64,000 nucleotides of DNA. Origin: Aphanomyces cochlioides. Lineage: Eukaryota; Oomycota; Saprolegniomycetes; Saprolegniales; Verrucalvaceae. The stretch spans positions 744,001 to 808,000 of the forward strand of contig JAHQRK010000012.1 in NCBI GenBank assembly GCA_019828595.1. Reading direction: 5' to 3'. Both the position numbers and the translations under genes were made by a program. Below, in pieces: positions 42,043-53,293 of the stretch; position 1 is the stretch's first letter, and each line of letters begins with the position of its first letter. Below the pieces are notes generated by a model. That model did not search any database. It was not told the origin of the DNA and saw nothing but the letters and a program-made list of their open reading frames with translations.

Positions 42043-44549
42043 ATGCAGAGGACGCTGCGCCAGTCGCGCCACACTGGCTCGCTCAATTTGTCAGCGCGGG
42101 AGCTCAAAGATGTCCCAGACGCTGTTTACTTTCCGAGGAGACATAAAGAAGTGGTATGTAACGATTTGAGGCATCTCAGACTGGTCTGTGTAGGACGAAA
42201 AGCCGTCGGATTGGAAAGATCTTGTCAAACTGGACTTGAGCTACAACGACATAGTGACGCTTTCTCCAGACATTGAGCAATTGAAAGCACTCACATGGCT
42301 TAAACTCAAGCAAAACCAAATTTTGGATCTTCCGTCACAGCTTGGGGCGCTCCGTAAACTGGTCTTTCTTGACGTTAGCAAGTACGCTCTTGTAGCAAGG
42401 CATTCTTTGAACTGTGGCTTGTAGCAACCAACTCTTGCGCGCTCCACAATGTCTTAGCCAGCTGCAAGAACTCCGGGAGCTTTCTTTGAGCGGAAACTCG
42501 ATCAAGTCTTTGCCAGACGATATTGGACTCCTGGTAAAACTTGAATCGCTCACGGTCGACCAAAACCAACTATGCGAAATCCCAGCCTCCGTTGGTATGC
42601 TCTAGCAAAATTCTCTCACTGACGAGTGTTTCTAGGCGCTATGGCACTCTTGCGGACATTCACAGCCCAGGAAAACAGTCTCGAAGCTCTACCCGAGTCA
42701 TTCCAGTCCTTGGAACTGCTGGAAACCATTGACGTGAGCAAGAACAAACTCTCAACAATGCCTTCGCTCGAGGCCATGTCTCGCTTAAAGTCTGTGGATT
42801 TGCGGCATAATCAGCTAACAGACTTGCCACCCTTGCCGTCTACAGCACCGTCTACCTTGGAGCAAGTTTTCGCTGGGCATAATCGTCTCTCAGCTATTGC
42901 AAGCGACCAAATCGCACGCGTTGGAGCTTCCCTGACGCTGTTGGACCTGCGCTTCAACCAACTCGAGCTCTTACCGTCTTCCGTATCGACTCTCGTTCGT
43001 CTGAAGACCCTCGATGTCTCCAACAACAACCTGATCGATCTTCCTTCAGGTACAACACCAACTTGAATCCTTTTAGGTAAATCTATCTCAGGTTTGGGGT
43101 CATTGGAATCGCTCAACCACCTCGCCGTCGAAGGAAACCCGCTACGGTACGCTGTCTTGCCTACTCCAGTGTTTATTTCAACGCTTGGCTCTTCTAGATC
43201 CATCCGGCAATCTGTCCTAGCCGGTGGAACTGCCGCATTGAAACAATATTTGCTCTCCAAGAATCCACAAGAGACTGAAGAGTCAAACCCTACCGAAGCC
43301 AAGACGACAAGCTCTTCAGAAACATTGCCAGATCATTTAGTGCGCGATGCTTGTGCTTCTGGTGTCTTGGATATCTCCAATCAACGGTATTTGAGTCACT
43401 CGTGGAGTTTCAAAGACGCTGGAATGTGCCTAGATCACTCGACTTTTCATCCTGGACTATCCCGCGCTTCAATACGACATTAGTCCACTTGAATGTGTCC
43501 AAGAATGGGCTCACGGCGCTGCCTAGCGGACTTGGTGCCTTTACTTCGCTCCAGGTACATCACAATGTCTTCCTTGAACTCATTTCATAGCATGGCTAGA
43601 CTTTGAAAGCCGAGGACAACCATCTCACTGAACTTCCTGCTGATTTAGCGTCGTTGCCACGTTTCCAAGCGCTGCGTCTTCAGAGAAATCACTTGACGAA
43701 CAGCGGGATTGCATCTGTCATCAATAGCGCCGCGCTGGTTCGACTAACGCTGCAAGTAAGTCTTTTCACCGAGCTCACGAGCTGACACTTCGGCTGTAGG
43801 AATTGGATTTACGCCACAACGAGCTCACTGAAGTCCCTCAAGGCCTCAATAGCTTTGCATCGCTCGACACATTGCTCCTTTCAAACAATAAGCTCAGTAG
43901 CTTGGGAAGTCACGTGGAATGGCGGCATATGACCAAGTTGACGACCGTCCATCTCTCGCACAATCAAGTAAGCACCTTCTTGACGCTCTTCCTCGATAAC
44001 TTGCGTGTTTTTGCAGCTGGAATCGCTCGGTTCCATCTACTTGGCCCCTTGTTTAACAGCGCTCAATGCTGAAAACAACAACTTGCAAGAGGTACATCAA
44101 TTCCCCCCATTTCCCCCTAATTTTCACCGTCGCGGATGTAGATCCCCCTCGAGTTTGGCCATTGCCCGCATCTGTGCCTTCTCAACATTGCTGGCAATCC
44201 CCAACGCGGCATTCGCTACAGTTTTGTGCAAAAAGGATCGCGTGCTGTGCTTCAGTACTTGCGGGAACAAGTCACACCGCCACTAGCCGCCGTCAAACGG
44301 CCCATTCTCGGCGACCACACTGATTCAAACCGCAGCGTGCGACGAAAACCAGCGATGGAAACTCAAGAAGCTCACGAACTGCCTCCGACTGCAGAGTCCG
44401 ACGACGCACAGCTAACTCTAGCTCAGCTGAACGAAAAGATCAAAGCTGCGGAAGTCCAACTCGACGGCTACAGTTTGTCGACGGCGAAACAAGCGTTGCT
44501 CAAGGATTTAGCTCGATGGCGAGCAGCTCGAGCACGTCTCGATGGCTAG
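42043..44549 (+). CDS. LRRC40: leucine-rich repeat protein, LRRC40 orthologue
   Basis: Eleven exons (42043-42153, 42194-42381, 42425-42594, 42636-43049, 43092-43146, 43198-43386, 43434-43554, 43600-43755, 43800-43967, 44017-44091, 44142-44549) give 647 residues. It begins RQSRHTGSLNLSARELKDVP, like the LRRC40 start (SGQLNLSGRNLSEVP). About twenty LRRs follow, e.g. LVKLDLSYNDIVTLSPDIEQ and LKTLDVSNNNLIDLPSG. Two distinctive LRRC40 features are present: EGNPLR followed by SIRQSVLAGGTAALKQYL in the middle, and AGNPQRGIRYSFVQKG then SRAVLQYLREQ near the end. A helical extension of about 100 residues follows. LRRC40 is broadly conserved in flagellated eukaryotes; its role is poorly known. Confidence 0.88.
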
Positions 44550-44595
44550 GAATGCGCATTGTGAATACGATGGTGTCGAAATTGAGAAGAGAGGT

Positions 44596-46058
44596 TTAAG
44601 CTTTCTTGGCTGCCAGCGCCGCTTCGAGCGCTTGTCGCGCTTTCCGTGCGGCGTGCTTGGGCTTCTTGGGCTTTTCAAACGGCGCCGTGCGCTCTTTCTT
44701 CTTCCTTGCGTCTTTGAATTTGTTGGCCGACGCCGCGGCGACGTGTTTCTTCTTCTGAACGACGACTTTCTTGACACCAAGTGTCTTCTTGTCGTCCTTT
44801 GAGAAGGGTTTCTTGGCCGCCGATGGCTTCTCAAGCGCATCGCCCTTGCGCTTCTTGAGTAATCGCAGCTGTGCGCCAGGTCGTGCCCGTCGGCCTTCAA
44901 ACTTGGCCTCTGTCTTCTTCTCGCCATGCGTGTTCTTGAAACGCTTCCCGCATACCGTGACGCGGATTTCCCGCTTGCCCATCTTGGAGCCGTTCAACGA
45001 GAGCGCTTTCGCGGCGGTGCTGACGTCCTACGAGCGCCATGTGAGTAGGGAAGGATCCAAGGGAATACCTTGAAGAGAACGTAGCAAAAACCTTTGCCCT
45101 TGTGCGTCGTCTTGTCACGAATGATGCGGACGGACTCGACGACTATCTCGTCAGCGTCGTCGCGGAGAGCTTTGTCGAAATGCTCACGGACTTCGTCGTC
45201 CGTCGCTGTGAACGACAAGTTACCGACAAACACAGAGCGTTTCGCGTCCATCGTGACGACTTTGCGGTCAACGCGGAGCGTTTTGTTGAAGAATGTCTAC
45301 AGAGTTGATGAGCTTGATGCTCTCAACGAGCAGCGGAAGTCGTACCGAGCCGTTGAGCTTGAGAGCGGCTTCGATGCAGCTTTCGTCGACAAAGACCAAG
45401 TACGCGTTGCAGGAATCACGGCCTTCCACGAAGATCTTCTTGTTGGCGCAGACTTTCTTCACGAGGCTTTGTTTGCCCGCTTGGTCGACTTTGCAGCCGG
45501 CGACGGGCAACGATCGCAGTCGCACCGATTCAATCTTGCCGCACGATGCAAAGTGTTTCTTGAGGTCAGCTGTCGTCGCTTCAAGTGAAACATTGCCAAT
45601 GAAGATAGTCCGTGTGTCTTTCTCATCAGGAGCGTCCTCTGCGTCTTCTGTTTGCTTGGAGTCTTCCGTCGCAGGCTTTGACTGGCTATCGTCGTTGGTA
45701 GCTGCTTCTGCTGCTTTCTTCTTGTGCTTGGGTTTCTTGATTTTCTTGGGCACTGCTGGCGTTTCTTCTTCGACAACAGGCTCAGTAGTAGGCGCTGCAG
45801 CAGTGTCGTCAACAGGTTCAGGCTCTACAGGCGCAGGCGGCAGTCGGATCTCTACAAGTGAGCTTTGAGTTGGAAAATTTGTTGTGGAGCTTTCAAACCT
45901 GGCTCAACGCGCTTGCCAAAAAGTTGTGAACTGGTTGAAAAAAACGAAGCAAGCTCTGGCACTGCCTCGGCAGGAGCAGCGACCTCTTGCTTCTTGCTTT
46001 TCTTCTTCTTCTTGGCGCCAAAAGACGCAGCGATGCTTCCAACTTCGTACTCGGTCAT
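44596..46058 (-). CDS. nucleolar RNA-binding protein, RBM34/Nop12 type
   Basis: Four exons (45899-46058, 45346-45851, 45069-45296, 44596-45027) give 441 residues. It starts MTEYEVGSIAASFGAKKKKK. After an acidic/proline linker there are two RRMs: RTIFIGNVSLEATTADLKKH with AYLVFVDESCIEAALKLNG, joined by STFFNKTLRVDRKV to SVFVGNLSFTATDDEVREHF with GKGFCYVLFK. Basic lysine-rich C-terminal tail. This arrangement, with the second RRM directly after LRVD, is that of RBM34 and yeast Nop12, which act in pre-60S (5.8S/25S) rRNA processing in the nucleolus. The intron at 45297-45345 falls between the RRMs. The start ATG is the first in frame after a TTG-initiated extension. Confidence 0.87.
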
Positions 46059-46090
46059 CCAAACGAGCTTTCCACGAACCAATCACTACT

Positions 46091-46195
46091 TTAGGGGTGA
46101 GGGGGTTTGAACATCCGGGGTTTAGGGGTTTACGACGTGGTAAGGGGTCAAGGGGTTTTTATCCGGTCTTTCTGGATAAGGGGGTTTTGGGGTTG
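46091..46195 (-). promoter_or_regulatory. telomere-like tract upstream of RBM34-like gene
   Basis: On the plus strand TTAGGGGTGAGGGGGTTTG, GGGGTTTAGGGGTTTACG, GGTAAGGGGTCAAGGGG and GATAAGGGGGTTTTGGGG succeed each other. On the sense (minus) strand this is C-rich and ends 33 bases before the ATG at 46058. A CCGGTC/GGATAA pair is embedded. Mirrors the tracts at 41.9 and 48.0 kb. Confidence 0.5.
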
Positions 46196-46499
46196 AAATT
46201 GAAATCTGCACGATGAGTTCCAAAGCGCGCGGCGAAGGATGCCAGCAGCTCTTCGAGGCCGGGAAATGCGCTCTACGGTACATGTAAGAGGATTGGCATT
46301 GATTTAATGCAAGGTGATCTCGTAGTTTGCTTATGTCTGTCTCTAGGCCGTGCATAGATGCATTTGCTGGGCGATTCTTTACGCTGTCAGAGGCTTGTGC
46401 CATTGAACAACCATCGATTGTGCTGCTCCTGGTATTACTGAGATGAGACGAGAGAAACGACAGAAGCGTTTGTATTGACATTGTTTATGATGACTGACT
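46196..46499. other. intergenic, no gene seen
   Basis: Short spacer downstream of the RSP2-like stop codon. No recognisable coding or structured feature. Confidence 0.4.
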
Positions 46500-47945
46500 T
46501 TACTCTCCTTGCTCTTCTTGCGCAGCTTTCGCACTAGCGAGTGCTTCAGACGACGAACAAACTGTTTGGATCCACGAGTGGAGTACCAAGACAACCGGTG
46601 CCGGCAATTCGACGTCTTCCGCTGCTGGTTCTTCCCCGAAGAGCTCCTTCGCCGCTGCAACACGAGATGGATACAGTGATTCGAGCTGAAACGCTTGGAT
46701 GGATGGTGCAATTGGCCCATCAACGCCAAGAAGCAGTCGAATCTTATCCCACGATGGCATCTTCGTCGCTGCATTGAGGACTTGTGCTTTTGTAGCACCG
46801 CCAAGCAAGACGAGGCCAGAAGCAAGCGTCTTCAAGATGGGGGCACGGAATGGAATGAGCGAAGTTCCAACGGCGTGAAGCGCTTCCAAGTGAGATATCA
46901 ATAGTTCTGTCGCCAATTGCACCTTCATCGTCGCCTCTTGGATGGTTTTCTGTGTCTCGTCTTCAATGGTTTCGATTGAACTGGCGACGCTGGTGGCGTT
47001 CGCTTGGAGAGTCTCCTTGATCGCGTCGAGCTTTGCTTTGACATTGCGCTCGTCCACTTTGCGAAGCTCAATCTGTGCGATCGCGGCTCGTTTCTCGTAG
47101 AGCTCCACGGCTTCGGCAGTCGTCAGCGACCACGTGACAAAGTCGCGGATCTCGTCAGACGTGAATGGCCGAGCTTGGCCAAGTGTGTCGACGGCAACGA
47201 CAAGCCAGCTCTCAATGGGCGGCATTCCATCGCCTTGGGCAACTTCGTCATGGAGGTAGCTCTTATATTTGATGCCCTTGGCAAGGTACGCTCCCATGCG
47301 AGGGATGCCAAAGTATTGAATGCGTGACTCTCGAATCACATTCTCAAAGTGGACGAACGGTGGAATCGCTGGCGGCGGTGGATTTCCATCCGCGTCTGGC
47401 GGGGCATCTGGATCGGCTTCGATCTCTTTCATGACATCAAAGGTGAGACCAGTTTCTTCAGCGACGAACCGCTCCAGCACGCACTGCGACGACGGCGTTG
47501 CTGCGAACCACTGGATATAATTGAGCCCTTCAGCGTCGGCGACACGTCGACCGAGGTAACAAGCTTCAGCGTGTGTCGCTAGCGCGATCTTGTCCATGGC
47601 TGTTTTGCAGAGGACGTCAAAGTCGGTCGTGTTGAGCAAAAGCTCTCTCGTTGCATTGTCAGCCAAAATGGCTTGATCCAATGCCTCCTTGGCCTTGTCT
47701 GCTACTTCTTTCTTCTTTCGAGCAGCTTCAGCAGCCGCGTCGGCTTCGGATTTCCGCACACGCGATTGAATCATTCGCTCCGTGCGTTGTCGTTCGTTCG
47801 CGACAAACTTGAGCAGGTAGTTGCCAACGTAATCTATCGGATCTTCCGGCTGCTCCAGCGCCATCTGCGCCAATGCTTCGGCCAGTGGAGCGCCCACTGT
47901 GTTCTTCAAGTAGACAAAGTCATAGCCTTGATTCTTGTCGGTCAT
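46500..47945 (-). CDS. radial-spoke RSP2-like protein with DPY-30 motif
   Basis: 481 residues in one exon. Residues about 8-50 are a DPY-30 dimerisation motif: YDFVYLKNTVGAPLAEALAQ and PEDPIDYVGNYLLKF. A charged coiled coil follows (RTERMIQSRVRKSEADAAAE). The middle (YIQWFAATPSSQCVLERFVA ... ESWLVVAVDTLGQARPFTSD) has the size and pattern of a GAF-like domain. After a second coiled coil comes a helical C-terminal region. DPY-30 plus GAF is the composition of Chlamydomonas RSP2, a calmodulin-associated radial-spoke neck protein of flagella, consistent with zoospore flagella. Identity as RSP2 is inference; other DPY-30 axonemal proteins are possible. The upstream ATG-less extension is ignored. 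Confidence 0.65.
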   Translation of the reverse strand: MTDKNQGYDFVYLKNTVGAPLAEALAQMALEQPEDPIDYVGNYLLKFVANERQRTERMIQSRVRKSEADAAAEAARKKKEVADKAKEALDQAILADNATRELLLNTTDFDVLCKTAMDKIALATHAEACYLGRRVADAEGLNYIQWFAATPSSQCVLERFVAEETGLTFDVMKEIEADPDAPPDADGNPPPPAIPPFVHFENVIRESRIQYFGIPRMGAYLAKGIKYKSYLHDEVAQGDGMPPIESWLVVAVDTLGQARPFTSDEIRDFVTWSLTTAEAVELYEKRAAIAQIELRKVDERNVKAKLDAIKETLQANATSVASSIETIEDETQKTIQEATMKVQLATELLISHLEALHAVGTSLIPFRAPILKTLASGLVLLGGATKAQVLNAATKMPSWDKIRLLLGVDGPIAPSIQAFQLESLYPSRVAAAKELFGEEPAAEDVELPAPVVLVLHSWIQTVCSSSEALASAKAAQEEQGE

Positions 47946-48010
47946 CAGTCGCACTCGCCGATGGATGCGGTTTCAACTCTGAAGAGTCACGAGCTCAATG
48001 ACAGTTACAA

Positions 48011-48080
48011 TGAGGGGTGTAGGGTTTAGGGGTTGAAGGGGTTATGAGGGGGTTAAAGACTTAGGGGGTCAAGGGGTTGT
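48011..48080. promoter_or_regulatory. telomere-like tract in divergent promoter
   Basis: GGGTGTAGGGTTTAGGGG, TTGAAGGGGTTATGAGGGGG and TTAGGGGGTCAAGGGGTTG succeed each other. For the minus-strand RSP2-like gene the sense strand is C-rich and the tract lies 66 bases before its ATG; for the plus-strand small gene it is G-rich and 21 bases before its ATG. Confidence 0.5.
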
Positions 48081-48100
48081 ATTTGAAGATCGTGCGAAGC

Positions 48101-48378
48101 ATGTCGGAAGCGTTGCTCGCTCGCTTTGACCAGTGGATCGGGAAGAAGCTCGTGGCGAAGGAGGAAGAAGATGCTGTTCATGAGACGAACGATTGTGTAT
48201 TTGAGAGTCGGATTGACCACACGCCATATCGAGTAAGTTTGACAAGAGTTGACAGCATCATTCATCATTGTGGCTCTAGATCATTGCAGGGGGATTCTAC
48301 ACTGAAGACTTGCAATTGACGCGACTCAATCTCCATCTTGATGCAGATCGCATAGTAACCAAAGTGTGGATCGGCTAG
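48101..48378 (+). CDS. small unrecognised protein
   Basis: Two exons (48101-48232, 48280-48378) with a 47-base intron bounded by GTAAGT and CTCTAG give 76 residues. The N-terminal half reads MSEALLARFDQWIGKKLVAK and an acidic stretch; the second exon reads IIAGGFYTEDLQLTRLNLHL and ends KVWIG. Predicted amphipathic, soluble, no membrane segment. I recognise no family. The opposite strand is also open across the second exon and continues to about 48513 with an aromatic-rich reading (YYLIPREWSDFMAYLADPHF) that also has a good acceptor, so strand is not fully certain. The consensus donor, the start position and the proximal promoter tract favour the plus strand. Confidence 0.45.
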
Positions 48379-49024
48379 ATATGCCATGAAATCACTCCAC
48401 TCCCTCGGTATCAGATAGTACGCAGCATGAGGAGCTCGTTTCGGCTCAAAATCAATTTGAATCGAGTGTCTGCAGAGCAGAGGCGACGTATACTGCATGT
48501 TCCTGCGGAGCACGCTTGGCCATATCAGCCCTTGGAACTCAACAGTCGCTCAAGACTACTTTGCCAGCCGTAATTCTGTTCATGGCGTCGAGTGTCAGAA
48601 CAAACAGTCCTCCCTATCGCGGCTAAATTGTACGCGCATGCACTTGTGAGCCAATTTGCGTTGCGCACTAAAGCCAGGGCGATAGCATGGCTGTCACGTC
48701 GATAGACGGTATGAAGACAAGCCACTTGCTGGCGCAGCATATTGGTGGAGTTACATGGGAAACGCCTCGGCTACGAACTGTTGTCCCGTTGCGTCGACGC
48801 CAGAGTTTCCGTAAGGACGTGATGAATCCCAGGTCTACCTCATGAAACAACGCTGTCTGCATAGAGCAAAGCATGCTCTGTCCTGCATGTCCTTGTTGCC
48901 TTCACGCGCTCCCCGTGGAGTCCTTTCGCGGTGAGCGGCCTTGGAAAGGTATGGATTCGTGACAGTTACATCTTTTGTAACGTCTGGTTGGGGCTGCTCC
49001 AAGGATCGCATTTGAGCGGTGGCG
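48379..49024. other. ambiguous stretch, no firm gene
   Basis: Contains the antisense aromatic-rich open frame (to 48513, minus) and a short plus-strand frame at about 48688-48843 (MAVTSIDGMKTSHLLAQHIG). Neither could be built into a complete gene. Confidence 0.3.
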
Positions 49025-51643
49025 ATGGACCAGCTCAACAATGCGCTCGCGTTTGCCAACTGCTCCTTGACGCAGTCGGCCAGCGAGATGATTCTCAACC
49101 TTGGAAATCAATACGCGGTCGAGCTCGACTCGGTCCAGACGGAATACAACGCCGCGCTGCTCAGCGTGAGCTTTATCACTGTCGTCGCGATCTGTGGCTG
49201 CTCTGTCTACGCGTTCTACCGCAGCCATCTCTTTCATCTACTCGTACGCGCTGAAATCGCTCACTTGGGTACGTCATCCGAAGCGTCCCCGCGTTGTGTC
49301 ATGCGGTTCTTCCAGAAAAAAGCGATCGCAAAGCGCCAGGATCCCGCGGCTCGCTCATCAAATCCATGAAAGATGGCAGAGCTGCGACGCCAGTCACCAT
49401 CTCGTTTGCCTACTTGTCATACTTTGTGCCCAACAGATCCTTGTACGTCCTCCATTTACTGCAAGACTGAACGGAATCGCAGGAAGGGCGCGCCGGACAA
49501 ACAAATCCTCCATGACGTCTCTGGCACGTTTCAACCTGGTCGGCTTACCGCCATCATGGGTCCGTCGGGCTCTGGAAAGACGACGCTGCTCAATCTCGTC
49601 AGCGGCCGCGTCCTCACGGGGAGCTACTACGGCTACCGCATTCTCAACAACGAGCTCACCAAACCGCGAGACTTCGACATTTTCATGTCGTCGCAAGGCT
49701 ACGTCGAGCAGACCGACACGTTCATTGAGGTGAGTCGTCTTCTCTTCGCGGCGTCCTCTTGCTCAGCTCTCTGTAGACCATGACAGTTCGAGAGAGTCTT
49801 CTCTTCTCCGCGTACCTTCGTCTTCCCGACACGATGTCGCTCCGTGAGAAGATTGAACGTGTGCAAACGATCCTGTCCGTCGTCCAGCTCAGTGATGCCG
49901 CCAACACTGTCATCGGAGGTCTCCTCAGTGGCTTGAAAGGGTTGTCTGGCGGCCAGAAGCGTCGGCTCTCGATCGCCACGGAGCTTCTACGTCTTCCATC
50001 TGTGCTGCTCTTGGATGAACCGACGAGTGGTCTTGACTCGACGTCGTCGTTGCACTTGGTGCAGATTCTAGCCGGGCTTGCATCACAGCATGGACTCACT
50101 GTCGTTTCGACGATTCATCAACCACGCGCTGAGATCTTTGGGCTCTTCAATGACGTCGTGCTCATGGACCGCGGGGGTTTCTTGATCTACAGTGGGCCGT
50201 CTGCTGAATCCAAGGCACACTTGGCAGGCTTGCGATCGCTTGAGATCCGTCCTGAAGACTACATCAACCCCGCCGACTTTATCATCGATGCGCTTGGCTT
50301 GGATCCTGAAAAGAGCTCGTCCAACCTCGCGTCCATCGCAACGAGTACGTCCTGCGTTGCCTCTGGTGTCATCGGAGAGTCTTCTTCATAGGCGATACGT
50401 CTCCATACTTGGATCACTGGAAGCAGAGCGCGCATTTCACAAAGCTCATGCAATCTCTCGCGCGGTATTCCGACGCGCCCGCGGAGCGAAAGTACGCTGA
50501 GCCCAAGCAGTCTTGGATCCACGTCCAGACGTGGACATGCTTTGAACGGCGCTACAGTCGGCTGTACGGCAAGAAGATCGACTTGCTATTCAAGATTGGC
50601 CAGGTATCTCTTCTTGATTGCTTCCATCGACTGACTTTGACCAGATCGTCGCGGTGGCCATTGTCATTACGACGGCGTTTACTTATGTACGTAGCTTGGA
50701 ATGCTGCAACGAGAGTTTGCCATGTCATATCTAGTCGCCCATGCAGCAACTCATGGCCATCTCGCAGCTCTCGTTCGAGGACAAGCAGGTTATCCAGCAG
50801 TATGGCTTGCTCTACCAGAACGTCATGCTTCTCTTCACCATCAGTGTGTTGCCAGCGACCATTCCGTCGTCATCGATTGTCTCTGTGTAGGCGCATACGG
50901 CCTCGTGACGGAATACCTCAAGAACGTGCCGGATTACTTTGTCGAGCGTCCTCTTCTTCTGGTTTGTTCTTGCCATCTTGATGGGCGTCATAACCTTCTC
51001 GTCTAGCTGGAACGCAAATCCAACGCGCTGAGCTATTACTCGTACGTGTACGCGGCGTTTTTGATCGAGACATTTGAAGGCGTGGTCAACAGTATTGTCC
51101 TCATGACTGTCGCGATGACTCTGCACAGCTGGCATGGCTTGTCGTCGCGCTCGGTCTTGACGCTCTACCTCATTTTTATCTTGAGCACAATTGCCTGGCA
51201 GAGCGTCGTGTGCTTTGCATCGGCCATTTCAAATCGCACCCCCGTTGTCTACACCGTTCTGTTCATGCTCTTGGGTGCGGGCTTCCTCTTCTCGGGCGTA
51301 TGCGTCGCGTATCCCGACATGATTTTCATCTGGTATTGGAGCTATTTTGCGATGGTGCCTGCGCTCATGGTTCGATCGCTCATCATTGCAAGCACAAGCT
51401 CCGAAATGCAAGTTCAAATGCTCGTCTCCAGCTCCATGCTCAACATGTCGCTCGACGCCATGTTTGCTGTCTTGGTCGCGTCTATCATCGGATTTCGGTA
51501 CGTCATTGTCTCCTCGTCACGACTTGTTCATCTCGCTTAGAGTGCTTGCGATTGCAGTCTTCTACTGGCGTGAATATCACGCCAAGCAATTGAAATACAA
51601 GCCCGTAGACTGGATTGAGCAGCGCTTGCGTAGCTTTGCATAA
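49025..51643 (+). CDS. ABCG-type half transporter
   Basis: About ten exons (first ones 49025-49268, 49316-49442, 49483-49729, 49777-50344, 50392-50603, 50645-50686; then from 50735) with introns of 40-60 bases, roughly 680 residues. The N terminus has one hydrophobic segment (AALLSVSFITVVAICGCSVY). The nucleotide-binding domain shows Walker A GPSGSGKTTLLN, signature LSGGQKRRLSIA, Walker B VLLLDEPTSGLDS and the H-loop TIHQPRAE. The C-terminal ABC2 membrane domain holds six hydrophobic helices, for example SIVLMTVAMTLHSW and VVYTVLFMLLGAGFLFSGV. NBD before TMD is the ABCG/WHITE order. It must dimerise to export lipids or xenobiotics across the plasma or a vesicle membrane; substrate unknown. 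Exact splices at 50870-50920 and 50950-51006 are tentative. The extra N-terminal helix is unusual for a half transporter. Confidence 0.9.
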
Positions 51644-53293
51644 ATATCGTCGTTGTGTAGATTCACGTGGGAATAATGCATTCAAATCTCACTGCTTTAG
51701 CGTGCATCTCTAAGGTTCTTCCGTCGGAAGATCTACCTGAGGTTGATATCGATGATAGTATTTTAATCATCCAAAAAATAAATATATTCTTCTCTCAACA
51801 ATATATTTTCATGGTATCAATATATTTTTATCCATGATGGACAATATTATTATAGTGGATGTGCAAAGTTATCTTTCTTTTTGTATTTAAAACTAGGAAA
51901 TATGTTTTAATTTAATTGTCCCATTGGGTAATATTTATTGTCTTCCCAATCAATCATTTATTTATTCTTCGGAATATATTTGTATTCAAATCCACGAATT
52001 GTATCTTGAATTCTGTATGTGACATTTCCTAATTTATTTAATTGCGAATGCTGTATCGAGTTGTCAACGTTGGATGTTTGCGCCGTGGCGCTCTCACATC
52101 CTCTCTCTCCTCGTCAAGGTTGTAATGGAAGGTACACATGCGATCGTCCTACAGTTTGTACTGCTCACTTGCATGGACATTTCCCGGTCCGTCCTTTCCA
52201 CTTCGATAGAGCATACCAGGCTATGATTCCGCGAAGCAATTACATTTCAGACCAGAACCACATTAAATTTTTTCGTGAGTCTGTAACTTGATGAAACGAG
52301 CGCGAGACTGACCACCATCACGCGTATTTCGAGGTCTTGCTAGGCGTCGTTTGTGTACCTCGATCAACAGCGAATCCCAAGACGACTGAACCAGCGTGTG
52401 GCTCGACTCACTCTATGGAGTGTGTCTCAAGCCGCAGCTGTGGAGCTGGTCGAGCTCATCCCGTAGCCAATCAAATGCTTGGTCGTTTCGTTTTTCAGCC
52501 AATCAAATCGATCCAGTGAAAATTTGACCGCCGAGAGATGTCCAGTTGCCATCCGATGGGTGCAGTAGACTATGTCTTTGTCAACTTGGCTCTGGTCCTC
52601 GTCCATTGCCAGGCATGTGCAATAGGCGCTCATCCAGCCCTCGTTCATTGAGTGCGTTGGGTCTCGCAACGGATTGACAACCTCTCTCGTGTCAAACGTT
52701 GGTGAGAAAGGTGTCAAGCAACGGGCAACTGCGCGATTGACAAGTATTCGTTTTCACAGGTAATGAGATCGAGCCAGTGGAGAAAAAAACACGTTCTAGA
52801 ACGTCGTGTGTACGTACGACACTGCCAAGCGCATCCTCCTCCAAGGTAAGTTTCTCATGGTTTCTACCGACCGAAGCAAGAGTCACGAGCTACTCGGTGA
52901 GCTCTGCGACCCACGTACGAATTCGAGTCGGCTGCGTTCCTATCACCCGTTTATTGACGGCAGAGTACAAGCACATAGGTCAACCAGTGAGTACAACATT
53001 GGGTAATCCATTAATTTTCGAATCGACGCACGTTTCGCCTGCGGGCAGAAGAGGAAGAGCTAGGTTCTTCATGGACCAGGAAGGGCCAGCTTGAGAAGGA
53101 AACCCGATGGAGTTGAAGGATCAAGCCAAGGCACGAGCTCCAGGCGGTGTTCCAACTTTGACAAGCATGTCCACAATTTCTGGACGCGTTTTATTCGAGA
53201 GAAGACGTATTAATTGTGAGAGGATATTCATTTCCAGTCGTGTCGCAACCTGTCGCCCATCATATGCAGTGACACCATTTTTGCTCTTGCGCC
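51644..53293. other. intergenic; AT-rich island and one doubtful minus-strand exon
   Basis: 51740-52060 is an AT island rich in AATATATT. A minus-strand open frame at about 52427-52717 reads TFDTREVVNPLRDPTHSMNE and HRMATGHLSAVKFSLDRFDW, protein-like, but I found no start exon or family. Nothing else is supported. Confidence 0.3.

Noticed and set aside
41929..48080. A true chromosome end or telomere-adjacent assembly junction
   Set aside because: The tracts are short, degenerate, repeated between intact genes and follow gene polarity.
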